DNA of 64,000 bases from Microvirga brassicacearum (GTDB lineage Bacteria > Pseudomonadota > Alphaproteobacteria > Rhizobiales > Beijerinckiaceae), in the NCBI RefSeq assembly GCF_008757455.1, contig NZ_VCMV01000009.1, positions 1-64,000 on the forward strand. The letters run 5' to 3'. Position numbers and translations under genes: made by a program. Below are positions 1 to 9,291 of this stretch, piece after piece. The number at the start of each line of letters is the position of its first letter. Within the stretch, counting starts at the first letter, position 1. The notes beneath the pieces were generated by a model, which worked only from the letters and a program-made list of their open reading frames with translations, ran no database searches and had not been told where the DNA came from.

Positions 1-128
1 GACCGCCATCCCAGTAGCTGAAACTCTGAAACAAAAGGTTTGCGACAAAGCCCCTTGCCGGCCTCGTCAACACCGTGAACCTGGAAGATGTGCTTGGCCA
101 GATCCAAGCCGACTGTGGCAACATGTAT
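1..128 (-). mobile_element. IS110/IS1111-family transposase, N-terminal part, cut by window edge
   Basis: Read on the minus strand from about 128 down to base 1, the frame gives VATVGLDLAKHIFQVHG and then a DEAGK stretch. This is the N-terminus of IS110/IS1111-type DEDD transposases, whose first catalytic Asp lies in the GLDLAK motif. About 42 codons are inside the window and the rest lies to the left. No ATG or GTG sits just before the conserved start. The frame can only begin near an ATA at 126-128, with an in-frame TGA upstream, so the gene may start unusually or be damaged. Family assignment is by motif recognition. Confidence 0.7.
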
Positions 129-552
129 GGCGGACGCTCCCTCTCTTTGTTGCGATCTTCACGACGACCACGCTATGGCACTTTGATGCCGGTGAGCAGG
201 GAGCGTCCACACCATCACGTTAAATGCCCAAACCTTTGTCTCGTGATTACAACTAAGTCACTGAAACTATTGGATCGTCTGTCTCACGCCAAAATGCCCA
301 GTGACACTGCTGCCTATCGATTGCGGCGACACCGCACCAGGCGTCTAAATCTGATCCACTGAAAATCGTGACGGGACGCCAAGCGAGGCTAGTCGATAAC
401 GGCGGAAGAGGATCAAACCAGCACCCTTGATGATCTTTAGCTAAGCTTTGCGACGCGCCGAGCGCGTCCGGCGAAGAGATGAAAGCGGAGCATAGACCCT
501 TCTTGGCTCTTCGGACATCAGCGGATCGCCAGCTTCCTCAAAAGGGAGACAA
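129..552. other. Gene-free stretch beside the IS110-type element
   Basis: No reading frame here resembles a protein on either strand. It lies between the 5' end of an IS110-type transposase and the 3' end of an ABC-transporter operon, so it probably holds the element's non-coding end and older insertion debris. No terminal inverted repeat or terminator is evident by eye. Confidence 0.4.
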
Positions 553-2301
553 TTACGCCGCACAAGGATTTCTCAGCACAGTGCCGACGCTGTCCCGTTC
601 AAGTCCGGATAATTCTGGAATTCCTTTTCCGGCGCCTCCTGGCGGTAGTTCCAAGAGCTCGGCCGCACGCAGCAATCTGCGAGTGTAAGACTCGGATGGT
701 GCTTTCAGAATGGTCTCTGCTTGTCCGTACTCGACCACCTTACCCGACTTCATCACTGCAATGGCGTCACACATGTGAGCCACGACAGAGAGATCGTGAC
801 TAATGAAAATGAGGCTCAAGCCTCGCAATTCCTGAAGATCCTTGAGAAGATTGAGGATCTGCGCCTGCACCGATACATCGAGAGCCGATACGATTTCATC
901 ACAGATCAGGACCTGCGGCTCGAGAGCGAGGGCACGCGCGATCGTCACGCGCTGACGCTGGCCGCCCGAGAGTTCGTGCGGGAGCCGATCGAGGTGCATC
1001 GAGGCAAGGCCGACCTCATCGAGGAGCTTCAGGATGGCGCTGCGCCGATCCCTGCCGCGATGCAGCCCATGGATCGACATCGGCTCCGCGATTGCCTGCT
1101 CAACGCTCTTTCGTGGATTAAGCGCCCCAAAAGCATCCTGAAAGATATACTGAATGTCACAGCGCAATCTCTGACTCATCCGCGAAGGGTCGGCGATTGT
1201 CTCGTCGCGATAGATGATGCTCCCGGATCGTGACCGCACGAGCCCGACGAATGCCTTGGCGAGCGTGCTTTTGCCGCTTCCACTCTCGCCGACGATCCCG
1301 AGAGCGCCCCCGTGCGGGACTGCCAGCGAGACGCCGTCGACGCCGCGCACCTCCGGTGCGAACGGGCCGCGTCCCGGGTAGGTCACGACAAGGTCGCGAA
1401 CCTCTACCAGAGGTCTGGCTGTGGTATTCTGGCGGGCCGTTGGCGATGATCTGTTTTCGTCCACGCGATCTATCGTCGGGAGACGATCGAGCCGGACACC
1501 GACGCGCGGTACACAGGACACCAGGGCGCGTGCATAGGCGGTCTGCGGATTGGCAATGACGCCGGATGCAGGCCCTCGTTCCACGATCGCTCCCTGTCGG
1601 AGAATGACGATACCCTGCGCCAGGTCCGCGACGAGGCCGAGATTGTGCGAGATCATCAGCATGGACATGCCGCGCGCGCGCTGAAGTCGCTTGAGCAACT
1701 GGAGGATCTGCGCCTGCACGGTCGCATCAAGAGCGGTCGTTGGTTCGTCGGCGATCAATAGCGAGGGGTTACCCGCAAGGGCGATAGCGATCATGACCCG
1801 CTGCTGTTGGCCGCCCGAGAGCTCATGCGGGTATCGGTGGGCGATATCCGGTACCTCGAGCAAACTCACTTCATCGAGCAGCCGAGTAACTGTCGACGTT
1901 ACGCTTCCCGGGACGGCGTTGTGACGGAGTTGGGCGGCATGAATCGCTTCTCCGATCTGGGCCCCGACAGACATAAGTGGATTGAGCGATGCCGAAGGAT
2001 CCTGAAACACGGTCCCGATTCTGCTACCTCGAATTTTGCGCAACTCACGTTCAGACAGCTTGAGAAGGTCTTTTCCCTCGAAGAGCGCCTCGCCGGTGCA
2101 TGTAACCGACGTTCCCACCGGCGCAAGTCCAATGAGCGAGAGAGCAGTCATGGATTTGCCGGAACCAGATTCCCCGACGATTGCCAGGGTTTCCCCGGCA
2201 CCGAGATCGAAGGAGATGTTTTTGGCGGCTACGACCGTACCTGCGCGACCGGTAATCGAGACCGAGAGGTCACGGACGGAGAGGATCAGATCTGGCTTCA
2301 T
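553..2301 (-). CDS. Dipeptide/oligopeptide/nickel-type ABC transporter, fused double ATPase (DppD-DppF type)
   Basis: This 582-residue protein carries two complete ABC ATPase domains in tandem. The first has a Walker A (GESGSGKS) at 43-50 and the signature LSGGQ at 161-165. The second has Walker A at 338-345 and LSGGQ at 444-448. Each domain has its own Walker B (ADEP and CDEI) and switch His (ISHN, ISHD). Such fusions power peptide/nickel-class (family 5) importers and replace separate DppD and DppF subunits. It overlaps the upstream permease gene by 4 bases and is the last gene of a minus-strand operon. The substrate cannot be read from the ATPase; the operon's phosphonate hydrolase hints at a phosphorus compound. 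Confidence 0.93.
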   Translation of the reverse strand: MKPDLILSVRDLSVSITGRAGTVVAAKNISFDLGAGETLAIVGESGSGKSMTALSLIGLAPVGTSVTCTGEALFEGKDLLKLSERELRKIRGSRIGTVFQDPSASLNPLMSVGAQIGEAIHAAQLRHNAVPGSVTSTVTRLLDEVSLLEVPDIAHRYPHELSGGQQQRVMIAIALAGNPSLLIADEPTTALDATVQAQILQLLKRLQRARGMSMLMISHNLGLVADLAQGIVILRQGAIVERGPASGVIANPQTAYARALVSCVPRVGVRLDRLPTIDRVDENRSSPTARQNTTARPLVEVRDLVVTYPGRGPFAPEVRGVDGVSLAVPHGGALGIVGESGSGKSTLAKAFVGLVRSRSGSIIYRDETIADPSRMSQRLRCDIQYIFQDAFGALNPRKSVEQAIAEPMSIHGLHRGRDRRSAILKLLDEVGLASMHLDRLPHELSGGQRQRVTIARALALEPQVLICDEIVSALDVSVQAQILNLLKDLQELRGLSLIFISHDLSVVAHMCDAIAVMKSGKVVEYGQAETILKAPSESYTRRLLRAAELLELPPGGAGKGIPELSGLERDSVGTVLRNPCAA

Positions 2302-3227
2302 GATTTTCTCAACCTTGGATCGATAAATCGCTGGAGAAGATCGGTCAGGAGATTGGCGAAGATCACCGCAAGGCCGAGCCAGATGATCACGGCTTGCACT
2401 ACAGGATAATCTCGCCCCTTGATGGCTTGCAGCGTCAATGTGCCGAGGCCAGGAAGGCCGAACACCACTTCCATGGTCAAGGCGCCAGTCAGAACGCCGG
2501 CAAGGATCAGGCCTGCGAGCGCAATGACAATCGTGAAGGCATTCGGAAGAATATGCCCGATGACGATCCGCGCCGGACTAAGTCCTTTGGCGCGGGCTGT
2601 GCGGATATAATCCGCTCCCTCGATGTCCTTCATATCCTCATGAAGCATCTTCGCGATCGTTCCCGCGATATCCATACCGAGAATGATGGCCGGGACGACA
2701 AAGTTGCCAATCGCCGGAATCCAGCCCAACCAGACCGCAAAGACGACCACACAGAGGATGCCGATCGAGAAAGTCGGAATCGTGATCGACCAAATCGTCA
2801 CGAAATCGACCAGACCCACGAAGATTGACCGAGGGTAGACGCAGGCCAGTGTCGGCAGTGCGATACCGAAGAACAACCCAATACCAAGCGCCGCCAACCC
2901 CAACTTCAGAGTCGATGGCAACACCGTGGCGATAAGGTCGACAATCGGTGTCGCGAACCGGGACGAAACGCCGAGGTCTCCGGTCGAGATCATCGAGAGC
3001 CATGTGAAGAACTGTTCGATCCATCCTCGAGAGAGCCCCAAATCATCACGCATTGCGCTTTGCTGCGCGTAAGTGAGGGAACCTTCAAGGCCTCGAACAT
3101 CGACAACATCGCCCGGGATCATGCGGATCAGAAAGAAGGTGATCAGGACGATCCCGACCGCAATCGCAAGCGAGCGCAGGATATCGACCGTGATGCCGAC
3201 GAGCAGGCGTGCAAGGTGAGGGGTCAC
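2298..3227 (-). CDS. ABC transporter permease, DppB/OppB type
   Basis: A 309-residue inner-membrane protein with about six hydrophobic segments. It has the N-terminal PGD motif (RMIPGDVVD) characteristic of DppB/OppB permeases and the EAA loop near DYIRTARAKGLSPARIV (about 215-230), which docks on the ATPase. It forms the translocation channel with the DppC-type partner just upstream. The start overlaps the preceding gene's stop by 4 bases and its own end overlaps the ATPase start by 4 bases, indicating translational coupling. Length is normal for the family. Confidence 0.92.
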   Translation of the reverse strand: MTPHLARLLVGITVDILRSLAIAVGIVLITFFLIRMIPGDVVDVRGLEGSLTYAQQSAMRDDLGLSRGWIEQFFTWLSMISTGDLGVSSRFATPIVDLIATVLPSTLKLGLAALGIGLFFGIALPTLACVYPRSIFVGLVDFVTIWSITIPTFSIGILCVVVFAVWLGWIPAIGNFVVPAIILGMDIAGTIAKMLHEDMKDIEGADYIRTARAKGLSPARIVIGHILPNAFTIVIALAGLILAGVLTGALTMEVVFGLPGLGTLTLQAIKGRDYPVVQAVIIWLGLAVIFANLLTDLLQRFIDPRLRKS

Positions 3228-4081
3228 TGGGCGATCCTCCGGCGGGCGGGATCGAAGCGGCGACGAAGCGCATCCCCGATGAGGGCGAGAGAAAATGTGA
3301 CGATCGACAAAGCCAGAATTGGCGCGATGACCGCGTGCGGGGCATCCTCCGTAAAGCTCGCCGCGCTAGCGATCATGCGTCCCCATGTTGGAGTTTCGGG
3401 CGAGACACCAAGGCCGAGAAAACTCAGCACCGATTCAGAGACGATGCAGCGCGGCAGGATAATCGCAAACTGCGTGATCAAGGCGCCGCCGATATTGGGA
3501 AGCACATGAACCAGTGCGATCCGCAATCGGCCAGCGCCAAGGACTTTCGCCGCGTCCGTATACGGTCGCGCCATCTGCTGGAGGTACGTGGCGCGTGCAA
3601 TCAGCGCAAAATTCGGTGCAAATGAAATGCCCAACGCCAAAACAACCGATGTCTCGCTGGGCTCGAACGCAACGACGAATGCGAGAGCAAAGAGGATGCC
3701 CGGCAGAGCGCGGATAAGATCGACGACAGCGAAGACCACCGTCTCGGTGACCGGCCCGAGCGCCATCGCGATCAGCGCCGCAAGCCCGCCCGTGATGAGG
3801 GCAACGCAGGCTGCGCTCGCGCCATAGAAAAGGCTCAGCCGCGTCCCAATCAGAAGCCGAGAATAGACGTCCTGCCCCTGATCGTCAGTGCCAAGCCAGT
3901 GTTCCTTGCTCGGTGGCGAATTCATATCCGCGCCGAACATGTAAGGATCGTGTGTGACCAGAAAGGGTCCGATCAAGGTGACGATCAGAGCGACGGCGAT
4001 AAAGCCGATGCTGATCCATGTCATGAGAGGGAGCGCGGGCATCCGATACCTTGAATACCCTGTAGGGGCTATCATCGACAT
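3224..4081 (-). CDS. ABC transporter permease, DppC/OppC type
   Basis: A 285-residue membrane protein of the DppC/OppC class. After the first membrane segment comes the periplasmic stretch HDPYMFGADMNSPPSKEHWLGTDDQGQDV, a DppC-type signature (GTDDQGQDVYSRL). It has five or six membrane segments and an EAA loop around YLQQMARPYTDAAKVLGAG. It lies 42 bases downstream of the binding-protein gene and overlaps the DppB-type permease by 4 bases. It pairs with that protein to form the channel of a family-5 importer. No oddities are visible. Confidence 0.92.
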   Translation of the reverse strand: MSMIAPTGYSRYRMPALPLMTWISIGFIAVALIVTLIGPFLVTHDPYMFGADMNSPPSKEHWLGTDDQGQDVYSRLLIGTRLSLFYGASAACVALITGGLAALIAMALGPVTETVVFAVVDLIRALPGILFALAFVVAFEPSETSVVLALGISFAPNFALIARATYLQQMARPYTDAAKVLGAGRLRIALVHVLPNIGGALITQFAIILPRCIVSESVLSFLGLGVSPETPTWGRMIASAASFTEDAPHAVIAPILALSIVTFSLALIGDALRRRFDPARRRIAQ

Positions 4082-4123
4082 TTCCGCGCTCCCTGTTCTT
4101 TCATTAATGCAGTCCGGCGAGAG

Positions 4124-5644
4124 TTATCGTTCGATCCATGCGAAGGCGACACCGCCATCGGCGCGATGTGCCGAGGTGTTGAAGCCGATGGTCAGATCCT
4201 TGACTTCACTCCGGATGCCATACGCGCCCGGCGAATGCCCGAGGACCACCGTGTAGTAATTGTCGATCACGCGCTGCCAGGCTTTGAGATAGAGTGCACG
4301 ACTCTCATTTTGATCGACCGCGGAAATTGCTGCCGTTACCAGAGTGTCGAACTCCTTATCCTGCACTCCGCCCCAGAGACCTGGATTCGGGCCGTCGCTG
4401 GTTAAGCGGACGTAGCGAAGAAAAATGTCGTTGCGCGGGCCTGAGCCGCCCGGGAAAACGTCCCAATCGTAAGCTGATAGCGCCTTCTGAAAGCCCAGGT
4501 CGTCGAACGACTTGTTGTCGACTTTGAAGCCAAGTTGGCGCAGCACTTGAGCGATCGGCGCCGCGGTCCGGCTTGTAATCTCGGAGATCATGTAGATCGT
4601 GGTCTTCCCCGGATCGACACCTTCGGCGGCCAGGATTTTTTTGGCCCGCTCGAGATCAGGCTTCGCGTGTTTGTCTTTGGCCGCCATTTCGGCGTCGAAG
4701 AAGAAGTTGCCCTTGTCCACCATCTGGTTGCCGACGGTGCCGTATTCTCCAGCCGCCTGATTCAGGAGGGCTTTTTTGTCCAACGCATAGGCGACCGCCT
4801 CACGAACCTTTATGTTGTCGAAGGGCGGACGCGGCTTGCGGTTGTTGAAGGACAGGAAGTTCCAGCTCGTATCGCCGCGAAACTCGACTCTGATGTTCCC
4901 GCCGGCTTCGACGCTTTTGATCTTCGAGAGCGGGATGGAGGCGGCGTGGTAGTCGCCTGCGCGCAAGGCGAGCGAAGCATCGCCGACCTCGCGCACATCG
5001 AACTTGATGCCGTCGACATAAGGCTTGCCTTCCATCCAATAGTCTTTGAACTTGGCGCCGGTGATTTTGAGCTGCGGTGTCCAGCTATCGAAGGTAAACG
5101 GTCCGGTACCGATCGGCTTCGTGATGTTGGAATCCCAGCCAGGCGATTCAGGCGCCAGAATCCATGCCTCGGCGAGAAGGTTGACGAATGGCGCGAAGGG
5201 AGCCTTGAAATGAACCACAAGGGTGTTCGCGTCTGGAGTCTCCATGCTTTCGACCTGCTGCATCGCGCTGGTCAGCCAGCCCCCTTTGACCTCCCGCTCG
5301 ATGCGCTCCAAGTTCTTTTTCACATCCTGCGCAGTCAGGATGCGGCCGTTGTGAAACTTGACGCCCTTTCGGATTGCAAAGGTGTAGGTCCGGCCGTCGC
5401 TGGAAATGTCCCATTTCTCGGCGAGAAGGCCCTTGGGCTGGCCGTCCTTCGAGATTGTCGTCAGTGTTTCGGCAAACGGATGCGGGAGTGAGATCGTGCC
5501 GGTATGGCGATGGAAGTCCGCGGTGTCGAGAGTTCCCCATTGCAGCTTTAGAATGCCGCCATATTTTGGCTCTGCGTGTGCGGCAACGGACCCCGATATT
5601 GCAAGTGTTGCAGATAGCAACAGTCCAATCAGATGTTTTTTCAT
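4124..5644 (-). CDS. ABC transporter substrate-binding protein, family 5 (peptide/nickel/oligosaccharide class)
   Basis: A 506-residue periplasmic binding protein. A Sec signal peptide (Lys at 2-3, hydrophobic core, AHA cleavage site) occupies about residues 1-24. The mature protein begins with the family-5 pattern KYGGILKLQWG and contains the typical AEKWDISSDGRTYTFAIRKGVKFHNG segment. It delivers substrate to the two Dpp-type permeases encoded downstream. An AAGGAGC-like ribosome site lies about 7 bases before the ATG. Family-5 proteins bind peptides, nickel chelates, opines, glycosides or amino-acid conjugates. A phosphonate or phosphoester ligand is only suggested by the two downstream-facing hydrolase genes 24 bases upstream. 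Confidence 0.92.
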   Translation of the reverse strand: MKKHLIGLLLSATLAISGSVAAHAEPKYGGILKLQWGTLDTADFHRHTGTISLPHPFAETLTTISKDGQPKGLLAEKWDISSDGRTYTFAIRKGVKFHNGRILTAQDVKKNLERIEREVKGGWLTSAMQQVESMETPDANTLVVHFKAPFAPFVNLLAEAWILAPESPGWDSNITKPIGTGPFTFDSWTPQLKITGAKFKDYWMEGKPYVDGIKFDVREVGDASLALRAGDYHAASIPLSKIKSVEAGGNIRVEFRGDTSWNFLSFNNRKPRPPFDNIKVREAVAYALDKKALLNQAAGEYGTVGNQMVDKGNFFFDAEMAAKDKHAKPDLERAKKILAAEGVDPGKTTIYMISEITSRTAAPIAQVLRQLGFKVDNKSFDDLGFQKALSAYDWDVFPGGSGPRNDIFLRYVRLTSDGPNPGLWGGVQDKEFDTLVTAAISAVDQNESRALYLKAWQRVIDNYYTVVLGHSPGAYGIRSEVKDLTIGFNTSAHRADGGVAFAWIER

Positions 5645-5668
5645 CGTAAGCTCCTTGAAGAGTGACGG

Positions 5669-6985
5669 TCAGTTCTGTGGAAGCGCCAGGCCATCGACGC
5701 CTGTGCGAGGCAGATCGAGATAGCGCAGAATGGTCGGGGCGATGTCGATGAGCCTGGTCTCGCCGTGTTCGACGGTTTCCGAGGCAAATCCGCCGCCATT
5801 GATCATCAAGAAAGGATGCCGCTCGAACGATCCGAGCCCGCCATGACTGCCGAAGCCTTCTGGCTTTCCGGGTTTTTCATCGGACACGCAGATCGTAATG
5901 TGGCCCGGTACGCCGTACGAGTTGCGCTCGTCCGTTCGCGCCATCGAGAAGGCGATGCTGAGCCCGTTGTCGGGCCTCTGCCCGAGATGACCCATTTCAT
6001 CTCCGACGAAGACCTGCCCGATCCATGGTTGAGCGCGCAGGAACGATGCCACCTCGCCCTTGCGAGCACTCATGTGAGGAGCAAGGTAGATCAGTCCGGC
6101 GCCACCCTGCGGCGCCACCACGAGATCGGTCGATTCGGGCGCTTCCTTCAGCCCCGCATCGACTAGGCGCGCCGCCACGGCGACACGTTCAGCAACGGTT
6201 TCCTGGCCATGGTCCGATCCGACCATCAGCAGAATTTCTTCACCCTCAGCACGAAGTTGCGCGACCGTGTCCTCGACCTGACCGAAACTACGATCGGCGC
6301 AGGCGATGCCGTCGAGATGAGTGCCCGAACCAAGGTGATCCGCGTGCATGGCCGCATCCGGATTCGAAAGCCACAAGACAGCCAGCCTCGGTTGGCGTTC
6401 CCGCAGGACGATCTTGCAGAACCAATCGGTGAGCGCCTCGTCACCTGCATAATCGTGGGTGACGACGGGTGCCTCGTCCTTGTCCAGACGGCGGCCGCCG
6501 GGGCCGAACGAACCGGCGCGGTGAATGACGTGACCGAAGTGGTCAGGGTCATGGAAATACGCTGCTCCCGGGGAGACGTTCGAGGCGATAACCGCGCCGC
6601 CGTAAGGCGCGAGACGCTCGGCCAGTGTTGGCACGCGCAAAGTACGCCCGAATGCCGCGCGCATTTTGCCGACGAACGCAGGGTCTCCGACATCGTGAAC
6701 GCGAAACCCGTCGGCGTCCGGCAATCCCATCATGTTGCCATGCAGCCCATGATTGGCGGGCCAGCAGCCTGTGGCGATGGAGGCTGCGCTGGCCCGTGTC
6801 GCGGACGGGAAAATCGCGCGGTGGTTGGCGAAGCTCCGAGAGCGGTGGGCAAAATCCGTGATCCGAGGGCACGTGTCATGTCGTACGAAGTCCGCGCGAT
6901 GGCCGTCGCAGATGACAAGGACCACGCGCCCCATCGAACGGGAATTCTCCGGCTGCGGTGATCTGATCGAGGATGTAACGGTCAC
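5669..6985 (-). CDS. Alkaline-phosphatase-superfamily hydrolase (type I phosphodiesterase/nucleotide pyrophosphatase-like)
   Basis: This 438-residue hydrolase shows all seven residues expected of a two-metal alkaline-phosphatase-superfamily active site. They are Asp27 (ICDGHRAD), nucleophile Thr63 (FPSATR), Asp210 and His214 (NPDAAMH), Asp258-His259 (GSDHGQ) and His381 (GSHGG). The enzyme should cleave a phosphoester, phosphodiester or phosphonate through a Thr-linked intermediate. There is no signal peptide, so it is probably cytoplasmic and acts after import. The start overlaps the upstream phosphonoacetate hydrolase gene by 4 bases, and the binding-protein gene follows within 24 bases, so all six genes form one operon. 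It is a diverged relative of its neighbour with an unknown substrate. Confidence 0.85.
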   Translation of the reverse strand: MTVTSSIRSPQPENSRSMGRVVLVICDGHRADFVRHDTCPRITDFAHRSRSFANHRAIFPSATRASAASIATGCWPANHGLHGNMMGLPDADGFRVHDVGDPAFVGKMRAAFGRTLRVPTLAERLAPYGGAVIASNVSPGAAYFHDPDHFGHVIHRAGSFGPGGRRLDKDEAPVVTHDYAGDEALTDWFCKIVLRERQPRLAVLWLSNPDAAMHADHLGSGTHLDGIACADRSFGQVEDTVAQLRAEGEEILLMVGSDHGQETVAERVAVAARLVDAGLKEAPESTDLVVAPQGGAGLIYLAPHMSARKGEVASFLRAQPWIGQVFVGDEMGHLGQRPDNGLSIAFSMARTDERNSYGVPGHITICVSDEKPGKPEGFGSHGGLGSFERHPFLMINGGGFASETVEHGETRLIDIAPTILRYLDLPRTGVDGLALPQN

Positions 6986-8253
6986 AACTTTACTCCATTG
7001 AGCGCGTAGTCGAAGATGTCGAAATTGCGCAGCCCCTTACGAGCGCGGCCCGCATAGTCGGGCTTCAGGGGGTGCGAGAGGATAAAGGGGACTTTCTGCT
7101 CGCTGGTGCCGCCATGAGAACGCAAGCGGGTGCCCGCCAGGGCGGATAAGTCATGCTCCTCGGCGCGGGCCCCAAGCGCCACGCCGCGCTCGGCGACGAC
7201 CACGAGATCGCCCTCGCCCTCTCCCGGCAGTTCGTAGAGCTTGCACGCCTCCGCGGCGCTCAGGACGCTCTGGACACCAAGCACTGACGCGAGGAGTGCA
7301 GCGACACTGTCTCGAGAGACATCCGCTCGTTTGAGATAGACCCGCACGAACCCACCGAGAGAGGCATGATGGCGCACGAACGGATCGGTGATCGGACAAA
7401 TGACGCGGGCGGTTCCCTTGCCGAATTCCTGCTCGATCAAATCCTCCAGGAACACGACATTGGCTGCCCCGTCGGGCAATGCCATGTCGTTCATCCCGTG
7501 ATCGGCGACGATGCCGATGACGGCGCCTTTGGCGAGAAGGGTTGCGATGCGGTCGTCCACCGCGCGCATGAAGGCGAGCGCCTCCGGTTCCTCAGGCGCA
7601 TGCTTGTGCTGGATGTAGTCGGAAAGCGAGAGGTAGAGAATGTCGCTGCGGTCGCGGTCGAGCAGTGCGATCCCGGCGTCAAGAACGAAGAGCGACAGGT
7701 CGGCCGAATACTTGTCCGGCTCTTGGGAATCGGGAAGTGGAATGGAACCAATGAGGTTGATCGCCTGCGCTGCGCTTTCGGCCGAACAGGCGGTGCCGGA
7801 GAACCCGCGCGCCAATGATTTCAGCAACTTGTCCTTGGCTGTGACGATGGCAACCTTCGCGCCTGCCGCCGAGAACCGGGCCAGGATGGTGTCGGCGCGC
7901 ATCCGCTCTCCGTCCAGCATCATGACTTCGCGACCGGTTGCCCGATCAAGGTAGTAGTTGCCGGCAATTCCATGAACGGACGGCGCGGCTCCGCAGACGA
8001 TCGAGATATTGTTGGGGTTTGTAAAAGTCGGCATGGCCGCGAGCGCCGTTCCGAAATATCCATGGCGCATGAGAGAGGAAAGCGTGGGGATCACCCCGGC
8101 AGCCTCCGCGGCCTCAAGGTAGCTTGGATCACACCCGTCGAAACAGATGACGACGACTGGCAGACTCGGCCAGGAGTACGAGCGTCCGTTTACAAGCAAG
8201 GGCATGCTGGCATGGTGATATCCAACCGTCGACAAGGCTCCGACTTTAGTCAT
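6982..8253 (-). CDS. phnA: Phosphonoacetate hydrolase
   Basis: A 423-residue member of the phosphonoacetate hydrolase family, which splits the C-P bond of phosphonoacetate into acetate and phosphate. The full metal and nucleophile set is present with spacing close to characterised PhnA: Asp39 (CFDGCD), Thr78 (TFTNPNN), Asp212 and His216 (SDYIQH), Asp251-His252 (ADHGMND) and His380 (RSHGG). Segments such as VHGIAGNYYLD and VAIVTAKDKL are also PhnA-typical. It is the first gene of the minus-strand operon. It lies divergent from a LysR-type gene, the usual arrangement for phnA. Phosphonoacetate normally arises from phosphonoacetaldehyde via PhnY, which is absent here, so the substrate may be imported directly. 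Confidence 0.88.
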   Translation of the reverse strand: MTKVGALSTVGYHHASMPLLVNGRSYSWPSLPVVVICFDGCDPSYLEAAEAAGVIPTLSSLMRHGYFGTALAAMPTFTNPNNISIVCGAAPSVHGIAGNYYLDRATGREVMMLDGERMRADTILARFSAAGAKVAIVTAKDKLLKSLARGFSGTACSAESAAQAINLIGSIPLPDSQEPDKYSADLSLFVLDAGIALLDRDRSDILYLSLSDYIQHKHAPEEPEALAFMRAVDDRIATLLAKGAVIGIVADHGMNDMALPDGAANVVFLEDLIEQEFGKGTARVICPITDPFVRHHASLGGFVRVYLKRADVSRDSVAALLASVLGVQSVLSAAEACKLYELPGEGEGDLVVVAERGVALGARAEEHDLSALAGTRLRSHGGTSEQKVPFILSHPLKPDYAGRARKGLRNFDIFDYALNGVKL

Positions 8254-8388
8254 ACAAGTGTCACCAAACGTAAGTAATGTTATCTGTTAGTTGAGTAAGA
8301 TCATTTGCTCACTGGCTATTTAACGATAGCAACGTCTCGTTTAAAGTAAATTGAGAAATAATCTCTCTGCTGTGACATATAGTAAGAT
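8254..8388. promoter_or_regulatory. AT-rich divergent promoter region between phnA and lysR-type gene
   Basis: These 135 bases separate two divergent genes and are clearly AT-richer than the flanks. They should hold both promoters and the binding site of the LysR-type regulator. A weak dyad is visible (GAGTAAG around 8293 facing TTTGCTC around 8303, 5 of 7 paired). I cannot define a firm LysR box by eye. Confidence 0.5.
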
Positions 8389-9291
8389 ATGAGAAGAAAC
8401 CTTCCTCCACTTAAATCTCTTGTGGCTCTCGAGAGCGTAATACGTCACAAAAGCGTAACAAAAGCGGCAGATGAACTGTTCGTCACACATGGAGCGATAA
8501 GCAAACATATCGCTTCTGTTGAGGATTGGATCGGCCTCCCTCTCTTTGCGAAGAAGCGTCGATCGATGCAGCCGACGGAAGCCGCGCTGAAACTGGCTGA
8601 GGCTGCAAACAAGGCATGGACTCTCATCGCTGATTCCGTCGATGCCGCACGCGCCGAAGAAGAGCCCACGGTTCTGAACGTCGTCTGCCCGGCGACATTT
8701 TCGATGCGATGGCTGATCCCGCGCGTGTGGGATTTTTCCGCAAAGCATCCGCGAATCTCGGTGCTGATTCGTCAGACCCACACTGGTGACAAATGGCTCG
8801 AGACGCCGTTCGACGTCGCTATCCGATCGGCCGGTCCAATTCCGGCGAGATACGCGTCAAACTGTTTCCTTCGGGAGGAGCTTGCGCTCCTCGTTTCGCC
8901 GAGGGCTGTCAGCAAGCCAGGAGCGATGATCGCGGATATGCACGGCATCAAACTTCTTCGTGCAATGACGCGTCCAGGCGAGCTCGAAGCCTGGCTGAAG
9001 GCGGCTGGAGCTCCAGGCGGAGCCGTTGCTAGCGCACAGGCCTTCCCGCACTTCTATATTGCGTTAGAAGCAGCCCTTGCTGGCGCTGGGGCATTGATTT
9101 GTCCTTTGGAGACCGTGCGAGACTTGTTGGAAAGAGGCGATCTCATAGAGCCCTGGCCACGAATCCGAATTCCGGGACCGGATCATGAGGCGATCTATGA
9201 CCCAGGAACGGCACAGGCTAGGGCGGCCGAAACCTTTAGCGATTGGCTGATAGGAGTGGCACGCGAAGCAGCGCGGGCGACCGCTTCGTAA
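8389..9291 (+). CDS. LysR-family transcriptional regulator (GcvA-like), probable regulator of the phnA operon
   Basis: A 300-residue LysR-type regulator. The N-terminal winged helix-turn-helix spans about 5-65 (KSLVALESVIRHKSVTKAADELFVTHGAISKHI), followed by the linker helix and a periplasmic-binding-like effector domain from about 95. The N-terminus PPLKSLVALE resembles the GcvA subgroup. It is transcribed divergently from phnA, and LysR regulators usually control the divergent neighbour. Control of the phnA/ABC operon by an imported phosphonate is therefore the natural inference. The ribosome site before the ATG is weak (AGTAAG). Confidence 0.9.
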   Translation: MRRNLPPLKSLVALESVIRHKSVTKAADELFVTHGAISKHIASVEDWIGLPLFAKKRRSMQPTEAALKLAEAANKAWTLIADSVDAARAEEEPTVLNVVCPATFSMRWLIPRVWDFSAKHPRISVLIRQTHTGDKWLETPFDVAIRSAGPIPARYASNCFLREELALLVSPRAVSKPGAMIADMHGIKLLRAMTRPGELEAWLKAAGAPGGAVASAQAFPHFYIALEAALAGAGALICPLETVRDLLERGDLIEPWPRIRIPGPDHEAIYDPGTAQARAAETFSDWLIGVAREAARATAS

